The translations under genes and the position numbers were made by a program. A DNA stretch of 64,000 nucleotides from Aquabacterium sp. A7-Y (lineage in GTDB: Bacteria; Pseudomonadota; Gammaproteobacteria; Burkholderiales; Burkholderiaceae_C), in NCBI RefSeq assembly GCF_026153205.1, contig NZ_JAPFBW010000010.1, positions 148,050 through 212,049 of the forward strand, read 5' to 3'. Positions 1 through 9,500 of this stretch are shown here, piece by piece (position 1 is the first letter of the stretch; every line of letters starts with the position of its first letter). The notes under the pieces were generated by a model. The model was not told where the DNA came from and did no database searches. It saw only the letters and a program-made list of their open reading frames with translations.

Positions 1-1
1 T

Positions 2-859
2 CTGGGCGTGCAGGTGGGGCTGGCCGGCCCGCTGGGCCTGCTGCGCCAGCACGAGCTGCGCGACTACGCCCAGCGCCTGCCGGACTGCCACGACTACCTC
101 CGCCATGGCCGCTCCTTCTGGCACGACGCCTGGTGGCAGCTCCACTGCGAGCTGCAGCTCGACACGCCGCCCGAGGTGCGCATCGAACCGCGCATCGCCG
201 AGGACCGCTACTACCGCTTTCTCGAACGCACCTGGATGCTGCAGCAGCTGCCCTGGGCTCTGCTGTTTTATGCCTGGGGCGGCTGGGCCTTCGTCTTCTG
301 GGGTGTCTGCGCGCGCGTGACGGCCGGCGTCACGGGGCACTGGCTGATTGGCTACTTCGCGCACAACCACGGCCAGATGCACTACGAGGTGCAAGGCGCT
401 GCGGTGCAGGGCCGCAACATCCGGCTGACCTCGCTGCTCACCATGGGCGAGTGCTGGCACAACAACCACCACGCCTATCCCGGCTCGGCCCGCCTGGGCC
501 TGTTCGCCGGCGAGTGGGACCCGGGCTGGTGGGCGCTGAAGGCCCTGGAGCGGCTCGGCCTGGCGAGCTCGTTCCGCTTGCCCGAGCACCTGCCGGAGCG
601 GCCCGAGCTGCGCGCGCTGGACCCGGCGGGCATGGGGCTTGCCGAATCGGTGGCAGCCCGCCGGTACGCACGCCGGCACCCAGCCACGGAAGCCCGCCAT
701 GAACCTCAAGCACGTCTGGCCGCTGGTCAAGCAGGCCGTCTCGCAGTGGATCGACGACAATGCCTCCAGCATGGGCGCCGCGCTGGCCTACTACACGGTC
801 TTCTCGATGGCGCCGCTGCTGGTCATCGTGATCTCGGTGGCGGGGCTGGTGTTCGGTGA
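2..859 (+). CDS. Fatty-acid (acyl-CoA type) desaturase, 5' end outside the window
   Basis: The reading frame is open from the first bases, so the gene begins upstream. The visible part carries the membrane desaturase signature GECWHNNHHAYPG near its middle and an earlier HNHGQMHYE box. These are two of the three histidine clusters that hold the di-iron centre. A hydrophobic stretch precedes them, so this should be an inner-membrane enzyme that introduces double bonds into acyl chains. The downstream tail, after about residue 200, turns Arg/Ala-rich and runs 161 bases into the next gene in another frame. The true C-terminus is therefore doubtful: either a long overlap is real or the natural stop was lost by frameshift. 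A shift into the frame ending at 702 would give an ATGA junction with the next gene. Confidence 0.8.
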   Translation: MGVQVGLAGPLGLLRQHELRDYAQRLPDCHDYLRHGRSFWHDAWWQLHCELQLDTPPEVRIEPRIAEDRYYRFLERTWMLQQLPWALLFYAWGGWAFVFWGVCARVTAGVTGHWLIGYFAHNHGQMHYEVQGAAVQGRNIRLTSLLTMGECWHNNHHAYPGSARLGLFAGEWDPGWWALKALERLGLASSFRLPEHLPERPELRALDPAGMGLAESVAARRYARRHPATEARHEPQARLAAGQAGRLAVDRRQCLQHGRRAGLLHGLLDGAAAGHRDLGGGAGVR

Positions 860-1664
860 GGAGGCGGCGCGCGGCGAGCTGATGAGCGAGCTGCAGGGCC
901 TGCTGGGCCAGGACGGCGCGCATGCCATCGAGGGCCTGCTGGAAAGCGCCAACAAGCCGGTCACCAGCACGCTGGCGACGATAGGCAGCCTCGCCGCCCT
1001 GCTGATCGGCGCCACCACCGTGTTCGCCGAACTGCAGAACGCGCTCGATCGCATCTGGCGGGTTCCCGAGACCGCCCTGGCCGGTGGCATCTGGGGTTTC
1101 CTGCGCTCACGGGTGCTGTCCTTCGGCATCATCCTCGGCTTCGGCTTCCTGCTGCTGGTGTCGCTGATCGCGAGTGCCGCGCTGGCAGCCCTGGGCAAGT
1201 GGTGGGGGCCGATGATGGGTGCCTGGGAGGCGGTGGCCACGGTGCTCAACTTCATCCTCAGCTTCGCGGTGATCACGGCCTTCTTCGCGATGATCTACAA
1301 GTTCATGCCGCGGCTGCACATCCACTGGCGCGACGTGGTGGTCGGCGCGGTGGTGACGGCGCTGCTGTTCACGGTCGGCAAGACCCTGATCGGGCTCTAC
1401 ATCGGCAAGAGCGGCGTGGCCTCGGGCTTCGGCGCCGCGGCCTCGCTGGTGGTGCTGCTGGTGTGGGTCTATTACTCGGCGCAGATCTTCCTGCTGGGCG
1501 CCGAGTTCACCTCGGTCTACGCGCACACCCATGGCTCGCTGAAGGGCCAGGAGCGCGGCTCGGCCGCTGCTCCTGCGAGCAGCGGCGCCCGGGTCGCGGG
1601 GCCACCACAGCAGCCGGCGGCCGCCGCCGTATCGGGCCGCCCGATGGCAGGCAGCCGGTCCTGA
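699..1664 (+). CDS. YihY/virulence factor BrkB family membrane protein
   Basis: 321 residues, start chosen at MNLKHVWPL because homologues begin with this amphipathic segment; a longer frame begins at 639. Six hydrophobic segments are visible (roughly residues 30-55, 90-110, 145-170, 185-210, 220-245, 250-275). Family-typical features include the early ALAYYTVFSMAPLLV segment, FAELQNALDRIWRV and YYSAQIFLLGAEFT. It is an inner-membrane protein of unclear transport role; the old tRNA-processing annotation of the family is not supported by its topology. The C-terminal 40 residues are low-complexity Ala/Gly/Pro. It overlaps the annotated end of the desaturase frame. Confidence 0.9.
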   Translation: MNLKHVWPLVKQAVSQWIDDNASSMGAALAYYTVFSMAPLLVIVISVAGLVFGEEAARGELMSELQGLLGQDGAHAIEGLLESANKPVTSTLATIGSLAALLIGATTVFAELQNALDRIWRVPETALAGGIWGFLRSRVLSFGIILGFGFLLLVSLIASAALAALGKWWGPMMGAWEAVATVLNFILSFAVITAFFAMIYKFMPRLHIHWRDVVVGAVVTALLFTVGKTLIGLYIGKSGVASGFGAAASLVVLLVWVYYSAQIFLLGAEFTSVYAHTHGSLKGQERGSAAAPASSGARVAGPPQQPAAAAVSGRPMAGSRS

Positions 1665-1769
1665 CGGCGGCCATCAAGGGGTCGTTCCGCCCTCGGCGGC
1701 GCCGTGCTTCACCAGCCACCACCCCGGTGCGGATCTTCGGGTCCGGCGTGGTGACCGGCGAGGCCCCGC

Positions 1770-2549
1770 TCACTCCCCGCGGGCGCCTTCGTGCGGCCCG
1801 GCCACCCGCGCCAGCAGCTGTCCCAGCTCCCGGGTGTTGAACGGCCTGGTGATGAAGGCGTCGCAGCCGGCCGCCAGCACCTCCCCCTCGCGGTACCGCT
1901 CCGGCAGGGCCGTGACCGCGACGACGGGAATCAGACGCAGCTCGTCCATGGCCTTGAGCCGGCGCAGCAGGCTCATGCCGTCCTGGCCCGGCAGTTCCAG
2001 GTCGAGCAGGATCACGTCGGGGCGGTCGCTCATCACCGCTTCGAGCGCCGCCTCCGCCGTGCCCGCTTCGGCAACCCGGTGGCCGCCGGCGGCGAGCACG
2101 GCGCTCGCCAGCCGCATGTCCACCGCCCTGTCTTCCACCACCAGCACCTTCAAGCCGGGCCCGGTCGCTGCTGCCGACTGACGCAGGCGCAGGGTCTGCC
2201 GCACCTGGGCAGCGAAGCGCAGCGTGTCGATGGGCTTGGTGATGTAGCCGTTGCAGCCCGCCTCCAGCGCCTTTTCCTCGTCGCCCTTCATCGCCAGGGC
2301 GGTCAGGGCGACCACGGGAACATCCGCGTAACGGGGGTCGGCCTTGAGCTTCCGGGTCAGCGTCAGGCCGTCCATGCGCGGCAGGCTCAGGTCCAGCAAG
2401 ACCAGGTCGGGAAGCTGCGTTGCCAGGCTCTGCTGCGCCTGCTCGGAGTCGGTCGCCGTCGTGACCTCGTAGCCTTCCATCTGAAGCAGCTCGGTGGCCA
2501 GCTCCAGGTTCAGCGGGTTGTCATCGACGACCAGGATGCGTGCGCTCAT
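1770..2549 (-). CDS. Response regulator with two tandem receiver domains, no output domain
   Basis: 259 residues. The first receiver spans about 1-122 with acidic pair D9/D10, phospho-acceptor D53 (LLDLSLPRMDG) and K105 (ITKPID). The second spans about 133-253 with E139/D140, D183 (LLDLELPGQDG) and a C-terminal ITRPFNT in which the usual lysine is arginine. There is no DNA-binding or enzymatic output, so it likely relays or buffers phosphate between proteins. It is the last gene of a three-gene minus-strand operon, 63 bases behind a hybrid kinase and a KaiC-like ATPase. The Lys-to-Arg change in receiver 2 may slow or block its switching; this is inference. Confidence 0.9.
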   Translation of the reverse strand: MSARILVVDDNPLNLELATELLQMEGYEVTTATDSEQAQQSLATQLPDLVLLDLSLPRMDGLTLTRKLKADPRYADVPVVALTALAMKGDEEKALEAGCNGYITKPIDTLRFAAQVRQTLRLRQSAAATGPGLKVLVVEDRAVDMRLASAVLAAGGHRVAEAGTAEAALEAVMSDRPDVILLDLELPGQDGMSLLRRLKAMDELRLIPVVAVTALPERYREGEVLAAGCDAFITRPFNTRELGQLLARVAGPHEGARGE

Positions 2550-2612
2550 GATTCGCTCCTCGGGATGGCGTGGGTGGCCGCGGCGCTCGGGCGCACGTCG
2601 CCTCGTCTCGGT

Positions 2613-4157
2613 TCACGGGCCGGGCGGGTCCTTGCGGCGGCAAAGGCCCTCGACGAGCCCGAGCAGGGCATCGAGGTCGGCCGGCTTCGTGAGATGGTGG
2701 TCGAAGCCCGCTTCGACCGACCGCGTGATGTCGATGGGCTGGCCCCAGCCGGTCAGCGCGACCAGCACCGGCTGCTGTTCGCCCGGCAGCGCTTCGCGCA
2801 GCCGGCCTGCCAGCAGGTGGCCGCTCATGTCGGGCAGGCCGATGTCGAGCAAGGCCAGCTGCGGGCGCCACTCCGCAGCCAGCCGCAGTCCGTCGGTCGC
2901 ACTGTAGGCGGTGCGCGTCTCGTGGCCGCAGCTGTTGAGCAGCTGTGCCATCGAGTCGGCGCTGTCGCGGTTGTCGTCGACCACCAGCACCCGGCAGCTT
3001 CCGCCGGGCCGGGCCGCCGTGGCCGCAGCTCGGTCCTCGGCGGCGGCCACGCCAGCCCGGACGGCGGGGACACGCAAGGTGAAGGTCGCACCGCGCGACT
3101 CGCCCTCGCTGACCGCATGCACGCTGCCGCCGTGCAACTCGATCAGCGCCTTGACGATGGACAGGCCCAAGCCCAGCCCGCCCTGCGCCCGCCCGGTTGC
3201 GCCGTCGACCTGGGCGAACACCTCGAACAGGCGGCGCGCCTCCTGGGGCGGAAATCCGATGCCGTTGTCGCGCACCGAGACCCTCACTTCGCGACCGTTC
3301 ATCGGCCCTTCCTCGTGCGCCTCGAGCACGATCAGGCCTTCGCGCGGCGTGTACTTGGCCGCGTTGGTCAGGAGGTTGGACACGCACTGCGCCATGCGGG
3401 TACGGTCGGCGTCCACCCAGAGCGGCTCGGGCGGCAGCTCGATGCGCAAGGTGTGCTGCATCGCATCGATCTGCGGTCCGCTCGTCTCGGCCGCCGCATG
3501 AATTGCCTCGCGCAGGTCGAAATGCTCCTTCTGAAGCACGATCTTGCCGCGCGTGATGCGGGCCACGTCGAGCAGGTCATCGACCAGGCGCGAGAGCTGG
3601 TCCACCTGGCGCTGCATCACGCCGGTGGCCCAGTGCTGTTGCTGCTCCGAGATGCGGCCGCTGCGCAACAGGTGCAGCGCGTTCGACAGCGGGGCCAGCG
3701 GATTGCGCAGCTCGTGTGCCAGGGTGGCGAGGAACATGTCCTTCTGCACATCGGCCTGGCGGTTCTCGTACTGGCGCTCCCGCGTGCGCAAGGCGGTACG
3801 CACCGCGCTCACCAGGGTCGCGACCTGGGTGGGCCGCTCCAGCACCGTCACGTTGCCCAGCCGGCTCACCGCGCTGTTGGCGAGCTCGCTGAGCCGGCCG
3901 CGCTGGCTCAGCAGCAGCACCGGCAGGTCCGACCAGGCGGGCTGCTGCTCGACCAGGCGCTCCAATGTGCGCATGGCCACAAGGTCGTTCACCGCCTCCT
4001 CGGCGAGCAGCAGCGCGCCGATGCCTGCCGCGGCCTGCTGCACCACGTCGAAAGCGCTGCTGCAGCGCAGCACCTCGAACTGCGAGCGCTGCAGCGCGGC
4101 TTCGATCAGCCGCGCATCCTTGCCGCTGGGCGCGAGAACGAAAACACGTCGTTCCAT
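2613..4157 (-). CDS. Hybrid sensor histidine kinase/response regulator of the KaiC-linked operon
   Basis: 514 residues, no membrane segment, so a cytoplasmic kinase. Residues 1-120 look like a degenerate receiver fold without the acidic pocket. HisKA follows with H148 in LATLAHELRNPLAPL, then a HATPase_c domain (NLLTNAAKY N-box, DNGIGF, GLGLGLSIV), and a C-terminal receiver (VLVVDDNRDSADS, LLDIGLPDMSG, HLTKPAD). It starts only 11 bases after the KaiC-like gene ends and precedes the double receiver by 63 bases. This makes a compact phosphorelay with the ATPase as the likely upstream input. The degenerate N-terminal receiver is a plausible docking site. It is closely similar in architecture to the PAS kinase at 21715. 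Confidence 0.93.
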   Translation of the reverse strand: MERRVFVLAPSGKDARLIEAALQRSQFEVLRCSSAFDVVQQAAAGIGALLLAEEAVNDLVAMRTLERLVEQQPAWSDLPVLLLSQRGRLSELANSAVSRLGNVTVLERPTQVATLVSAVRTALRTRERQYENRQADVQKDMFLATLAHELRNPLAPLSNALHLLRSGRISEQQQHWATGVMQRQVDQLSRLVDDLLDVARITRGKIVLQKEHFDLREAIHAAAETSGPQIDAMQHTLRIELPPEPLWVDADRTRMAQCVSNLLTNAAKYTPREGLIVLEAHEEGPMNGREVRVSVRDNGIGFPPQEARRLFEVFAQVDGATGRAQGGLGLGLSIVKALIELHGGSVHAVSEGESRGATFTLRVPAVRAGVAAAEDRAAATAARPGGSCRVLVVDDNRDSADSMAQLLNSCGHETRTAYSATDGLRLAAEWRPQLALLDIGLPDMSGHLLAGRLREALPGEQQPVLVALTGWGQPIDITRSVEAGFDHHLTKPADLDALLGLVEGLCRRKDPPGP

Positions 4158-4168
4158 GGTCGGGACTG

Positions 4169-5680
4169 TCAGCGGCTGCGTTCTTTCACCAGGGGATCGT
4201 CGCTGCCGATGTAGGTCGGCACACCCGTCAGCACGCCGTGGAAGCCGCGCAGCGGCTCGCTGACCCGTATGCCGGCAGCGTCGAGGCTGAACTCGCGGAT
4301 CGCGCGCTCATGCAGGCCGCTGCGCTTTTTCAGCACCGACACCGCCTGCCGCACCATGCCCTCGGCTTCGAAGTAGCGCATCAGGACCACGGTGTCGGCC
4401 AGGTAGCTCGCGTCGACCGGGCTGCTCATGTTGCCGATCAAGCCCTGCTGCACGCCCACCAGCAGCGTCGTGGTGCCCATCTGCCCGAGGTAGGTCAGCA
4501 TCTCGTGCAGCTGTGCGTTGAGGAACTTCTCGTCCGGCATCGCATTGAGGTAGCCGTTGAGGCTGTCGATGACGACGACGCTCGCGCCCTCATCGCGGGA
4601 GGTGCACGCCACCAGGTGGGCGAACTCGCCGGGCGACAGCTCCGCCGGGTCGATCTGCCGCACTGTCAGCCGGCCGGAGTCGATGTGAGGCTGGAGGTCG
4701 CAGCCCAGACCACGCATGCGCTTGAGCAAGGTGGCCAGGCTCTCGTCGAACAGGAACATCGCGGCTCGCTCACCGGCGGCCGCGGCTGCAGCCGCGAAAC
4801 AGGTCGCGATGGTGGACTTCCCGGTGCCGGGGGCGCCCGCCACCAGCGTGCTGGTGCCGCGCTCCAGGCCGCCGCCGAGCAACTCGTCCAGACCCGCCAC
4901 GCCGCTGCGCAGGCTGCCTTCGGCGGCCGCACGCCGGAGGCCGGCGGCCACCAGGCGAGGGAACACCACCATGCCGCCAGGGCGGATCGTGAAATCGTGG
5001 TAACCGCCGATGAAGGGCACGCCGCGGTACTTGACCACCCGCAGCCGGCGCCGCTCGCGGCCGTAGGCCGGGTACCACTGCTCCAGTGCCACGATGCCGT
5101 GGGCGATGCTCTGCAGCTGCGGGTCCTCGGCGGTCGCGGTGCGGTCGTCGAGCACGAAGACGGTGCACTGCCGGCCGGCGAAAAACTGCTTCAGTCCCAG
5201 CATCTGACGGCGGTAGCGCAGCGGACTGCCCGCCAGCAGACGCAGCTCGGACAGCGAGTCAAACACCACGCGGGCCGGCTTGCGGCGCTCCACTTCCGAC
5301 AGCAGCGACTTGGTGGCTTCGCCAAGCTCGACCTCGTCGGGCTGGAACACCGTGTACTGCTCGCTCGGCAGCAGGGCCTGCTCGTCGGGCACCACCTGCA
5401 GGATCTGGACCCCCTCCAGGTCCCAGTGGTGGGAGTTGGCGATGGCCCGCACCTCCTCCTCGGTTTCCGAGAGGGTGATGTAGAGCACCGACTCCCCCGC
5501 GCGCGCGCCGGCCTGCAGGAACTGCAGGCCCAGGGTGGTCTTGCCCGAACCTGGGATGCCCTCGATCATGTAGAGCCGGTTCGGCGTGATGCCGCCGCCG
5601 AGGATCAGGTCCAGCTCCGGGATCCCCGAGGAGATGAAGGCAGGCGGTGTGGCGAGGGTCGGCGCGTGGGTGTCATGCAT
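4169..5680 (-). CDS. KaiC-like double RecA-domain ATPase
   Basis: 503 residues. The start is placed at MHDTHAPTL because upstream codons are Arg-rich noise. There are two KaiC/RecA-type domains, each with a Walker A: GIPGSGKTTLG in the first and GAPGTGKSTIA in the second. Catalytic acidic residues follow (LSETEEEV and FDESLATLL). The C-terminal end keeps the KaiC-type AIREF and GVPTYIG segments. At the position matching the cyanobacterial autophosphorylation pair it has S425 followed by Y426, so the serine site is kept and the threonine site is tyrosine. No KaiA or KaiB gene lies in the window. It leads an operon with a hybrid kinase and a double receiver, suggesting an ATPase-driven timing or light/stress signalling switch. 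Confidence 0.92.
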   Translation of the reverse strand: MHDTHAPTLATPPAFISSGIPELDLILGGGITPNRLYMIEGIPGSGKTTLGLQFLQAGARAGESVLYITLSETEEEVRAIANSHHWDLEGVQILQVVPDEQALLPSEQYTVFQPDEVELGEATKSLLSEVERRKPARVVFDSLSELRLLAGSPLRYRRQMLGLKQFFAGRQCTVFVLDDRTATAEDPQLQSIAHGIVALEQWYPAYGRERRRLRVVKYRGVPFIGGYHDFTIRPGGMVVFPRLVAAGLRRAAAEGSLRSGVAGLDELLGGGLERGTSTLVAGAPGTGKSTIATCFAAAAAAAGERAAMFLFDESLATLLKRMRGLGCDLQPHIDSGRLTVRQIDPAELSPGEFAHLVACTSRDEGASVVVIDSLNGYLNAMPDEKFLNAQLHEMLTYLGQMGTTTLLVGVQQGLIGNMSSPVDASYLADTVVLMRYFEAEGMVRQAVSVLKKRSGLHERAIREFSLDAAGIRVSEPLRGFHGVLTGVPTYIGSDDPLVKERSR

Positions 5681-5908
5681 TGTTGTGGCTCGTCTGTCGG
5701 AGGCGGGCCGGCGCCGGCGCCGCCGGTCTCTCTGCTGCCGCCCGGCCCGGCAGCCGGAATGCGGTGGGGCCGGACGACACGTCGCAACAGCATAGCGCCC
5801 GATGCCACGGCAGCAATCCGTGATCCTGTAACCCCCCGCAGGGCCCCCCCGCATGTCGGTGGTTCACCTACTGCACTCGGGCGCCGGCTGTGGCGAAATG
5901 TCTTCACC

Positions 5909-6127
5909 ATGCACTTTCTCCTTAACCGCGAAGACTTTCTCGACGCCTTGCAGGAGCTGGAGGACGAGTTCTCCGAAAGCGTTATTGCTTCCGGCGACGT
6001 GCTGAGCCACTGCTGGCAATGTGCCGCTTGTGGCACCCAGTACATGTCCTACGAACTGAGCAGCCCGCCGCTGCCATGCGCTTGCGGCGACGTGCGTCTG
6101 CTGCCGGTCATTCCGACCCTGCATTGA
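5909..6127 (+). CDS. Small putative zinc-ribbon protein
   Basis: 72 residues, divergent from the KaiC-like gene across a 228-base gap. The N-terminal half is acidic and helical (about residues 8-25). The C-terminal half has C35, C38 and C41 in CWQCAAC, and C57/C59 in CACGD, a spacing consistent with a small zinc-binding fold. I do not recognise a named family. The ATG at 5909 is chosen because it is the first in a frame whose codon use changes sharply there. The next gene (DUF3606) begins 10 bases downstream, so the two may be cotranscribed. Confidence 0.6.
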   Translation: MHFLLNREDFLDALQELEDEFSESVIASGDVLSHCWQCAACGTQYMSYELSSPPLPCACGDVRLLPVIPTLH

Positions 6128-6137
6128 GGCGCTGCGA

Positions 6138-6341
6138 ATGGTCCCTCCGACCGACGCCGGCGCGGCAGGCGCAGCATTGATCGATGTCTCCGACGAAGCC
6201 GAAGTGCGCCGCTGGGCCGAGAAGCTCGCGGTGAGCGTGGAGGCCCTGCGGGAGGCCATCACTGCCGCCGGGAATCGAGCCGATCGAGTGGGTGAGTACC
6301 TGCTTCGATTGCGCGCCGACGATCACAGACCGCCGCTCTGA
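6138..6341 (+). CDS. DUF3606 domain protein
   Basis: 67 residues. The segment from about residue 15 to 58 matches the DUF3606 pattern: a short hydrophobic-polar strand (ALIDVSDEAEVRRWAEKL), VSVEALREAI, AAGNRADRVGEYL. Members are small soluble proteins of unknown function that are common in Burkholderiales, often next to regulatory or stress genes. It follows the small zinc-ribbon candidate by 10 bases and precedes the VgrG gene by 164 bases. Confidence 0.75.
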   Translation: MVPPTDAGAAGAALIDVSDEAEVRRWAEKLAVSVEALREAITAAGNRADRVGEYLLRLRADDHRPPL

Positions 6342-6505
6342 CCGCCCCGCTGCCGTCACGTCTCGTTGCGAAGTCCCCTGCGGCGCCCCCCATTCGATGG
6401 GAAGACCGGCTGTCGAAGTTTTGCGAAACTCCCGCGACACTGACGGTGCTGTCTCCCGGCTTTTCGGCTCGGAATGCAGGCCAAAAATAGATCGGGAGGG
6501 GTCGC

Positions 6506-9500
6506 ATGTTCCAGCGGTCGGGGACGGCCTTGCCAAACATCGAGTCGTTCGCACGGGCGCTCGGCATATCGTTTACATCTGAAACAAGACTGTTCGAACT
6601 GAGCGGCAGCCCGGCCCTGGACGGCCTGCTGGTCGAGTCGTGGACGGCCCATGAAGCGCTCGACGCCTGTTTCGAGTACCAGCTGACGGTGTTAAGCACC
6701 GAGGCCCAGCTCTCGTTGCCGGCCATGCTGGGGCAGCGCGCCAGCCTGGCGATTTCGCTCGCGGACGGCAGCCGCGTGACACGCAGCGGCATCGTGATGC
6801 ACGCTGCGGCCCTGCAGTCCGACGGCGGACTGGCGCGCTACCGGCTGGTGGTGCGGCCCTGGCTCGCCGCCTTGAAGCTGCAACTGCGCAGCCAGAGCTT
6901 CATCGACAAGACGGTGGTCGAGATCGTCGAGGCGGTGTTCCGTGCCCACGCCGACATCGCGGCCTGGGTCTGGTCCGACGAGGTCGACCGCTTCCTGTCA
7001 CAGCTGCCGCCGCGCCATTACTGCAATCAGTTCCGTGAGAGCGACCACGACTTCGTCGCCCGCGTGCTGGCAGAGGAAGGCATCGGCTGGTGCATCGAGG
7101 AAGACGAGGCCGCGCCCCACGGCCATCGCGTGCGCCTTTTCGCCGACAGCCCACGCCTGCCCGAGGACGCGAGCGCGGCGGCCGGCGGCGGCCTGCGGTT
7201 CCATCGCGCCGACAGCCAGGAGGAGCGGGATGCCATCCAAAGCTTCAGCGCCTGGCAGGTGTTGCGGCCGGCCAGCGTTTGCCTGCAAGCCTGGCACTAC
7301 GCGGACAAAGGCAGTGCCGCCGCCGGCGTGCCCACCGAGGGCAGCGTCGGGGGTCCGCAGGCGCCGCGCCTGGAGGTCTACGATCCGTCCGGCGGCGTCG
7401 ACCATCACAACGGCGTGAGCCGTTTCGCCGCGCCCCACTACGCGCGGCTGCAGATGGAAGCGCACGAGGCGCGCCGTCAGCGCTACGTCGGCCAGGGCAG
7501 CGTGCGCACCTTGCGCCCCGGCACCCGCTTCGCGCTGCTCGATGCCCCACTGCCCGGTGGCGAGAACGGGACCTTCCTGGTCACGGCCGTCACCCACGCC
7601 GGCATCAACAACCTCCCTGCCGAGCTTCACCGGCGCATTGCCGAGCGCCTTGGCCGCGCCGAGCTGGCCGACGCGGGACACGCCTTGAGCGACGCCGCGC
7701 GCCGGCAGGTCGAGGCCGGCGGTTATGCCAACGAGTTCGAATGCGTGCCGGCGCAGCGGCCCTGGCGCCCGGCCCTGCTCGACGACACCGGGCAGCGCCT
7801 GAACCCGCGGCCCAGCGTGCGCGGCCCGCAGAGCGCGCGTGTGGTGGGCCCCGAGGGCCGCAGCCAAGCCAGCGGCGCCGACGAGATCCACACCGACCGC
7901 CTGGGTCGCATCAAGGTGCAGTTCCATTGGCAGGCCCAGGGCGGCGGCGAAGGCAGCAGCGCCCACAGCATCTGGGTGCGCGTGGCGCAGCGTTATGCCG
8001 GCGCCGGCATGGGGGCGCAGTTCATCCCCCGCATTGGCCAGGAGGTGCTGGTCGATTTCGAGGAACAGGACATCGACCGGCCGGTGGTCATCGCCGCGCT
8101 CTACAACGGCAGGGGCGAGGGCGGTGTGCCGGCCACCCCCGGCGGCCTTGCCGCCGAGGCCGACACCAGCGTCTTCGGCCAGTCTTGCGACGGCGTGCCC
8201 AGCGGCCAGGGCAATCTCGCCGGCGGCCACAGCCCGGCCTGGCACGGCGCCGCGGCCGGCGAGCAGCAGCAGCGCAGCGCCGCCGCCCTGAGTGGCGTGA
8301 AGACCCAGGAGTTCGGCGGTGCCGGGCACAACCAGCTGGTCTTCGACGACAGCGATGCCCAGCTGCGTGTGCAGGCCGGCACCAGTCAGCACGCCAGCTG
8401 GCTCAACCTGGGCCATCTGCTGCACAGCGCCGACAACCACCGCGGCAGCTTCCGCGGCACCGGCTTCGAGCTGCGCACCGACGCCTACGGCGCCTTGCGG
8501 GGCGGCCGGGGTGTCCTGCTGAGCAGCTTCGGCACGCCGGCCGCCACGCCGGCCGGGGACAACACACCCGGCATGGCGCTGGCCAAGCAGGCCCAGCAGC
8601 TGGCGCAAAGCTTCAGCGATGCGGCCAGGACACACCAGGCGGTGCAGCAGGCCAGCCACCTCGGCAGTTCGCGAGCCGGGTCCAGCCACCTCGACGAGGC
8701 GGCGGCGCCCCTGAAGGCCCTGCACAAGACGCTCAGCGGCATGGTGGCCCAGCAGGGCCACGACGCGGCGGTGAGCGACGCCGGCGCGAAGAACACCCAC
8801 AGCGGCGCCGACAAGCTGCCTCATACCGCCGACCCGGTCGTCGCCGTCACGGCCAAGGCGGGCCTCGCCGTGGTGGCGGGCCAGGACCTGCAGACGGCGG
8901 CCGGCGAGGGCATCCACGCTGCCAGCGGCCAGGACACGCATCTCGCCGTGGGCGGTCAGGCGCGGCTGCACACAGGGCAGGCCATCGGCATGCTGGCGGG
9001 CGCCCTGAAGGCGGGCCAAGGCGCCGCCGGCTCCGGTCTCACGGTGATCGCGGCCCAGGGCGACATCGACGTGCAGGCGCAGGCCGGCACGCTGCAGGTC
9101 GCGGCGCAAGGGCCGATCGACGTGAAGAGCAAAAACGCCCACATCGACTGGGCGGCGGCGAAAAAGATCACGCTCGCCACCGCGGGCGGCGCAAGCCTGA
9201 CGATCGATGCCGGCGGCATCGTCACGCAGTGCCCGGGGAAGATCACCGTGCATGCCGCGAAAAAGAGCTTCCAGGGGCCGGGGCGCGAGACCTTCACGCC
9301 GGCGGGCATGCCCCAAGCCCAGCCGCACGAGTTGCGTTATGTCGCCACCGACGCGCAAGGCCTGCCGCTGAAAAACGTGCCCTATGCACTGATCCTGCCC
9401 AACGGCGAGATCCGCTCCGGCAGGACCAACGCGCGGGGCGAGACCGAGAAGGTCACCACGGACGGCCCCCAGGGCGTCGAGGTTTACCTGGAGGACGGCG

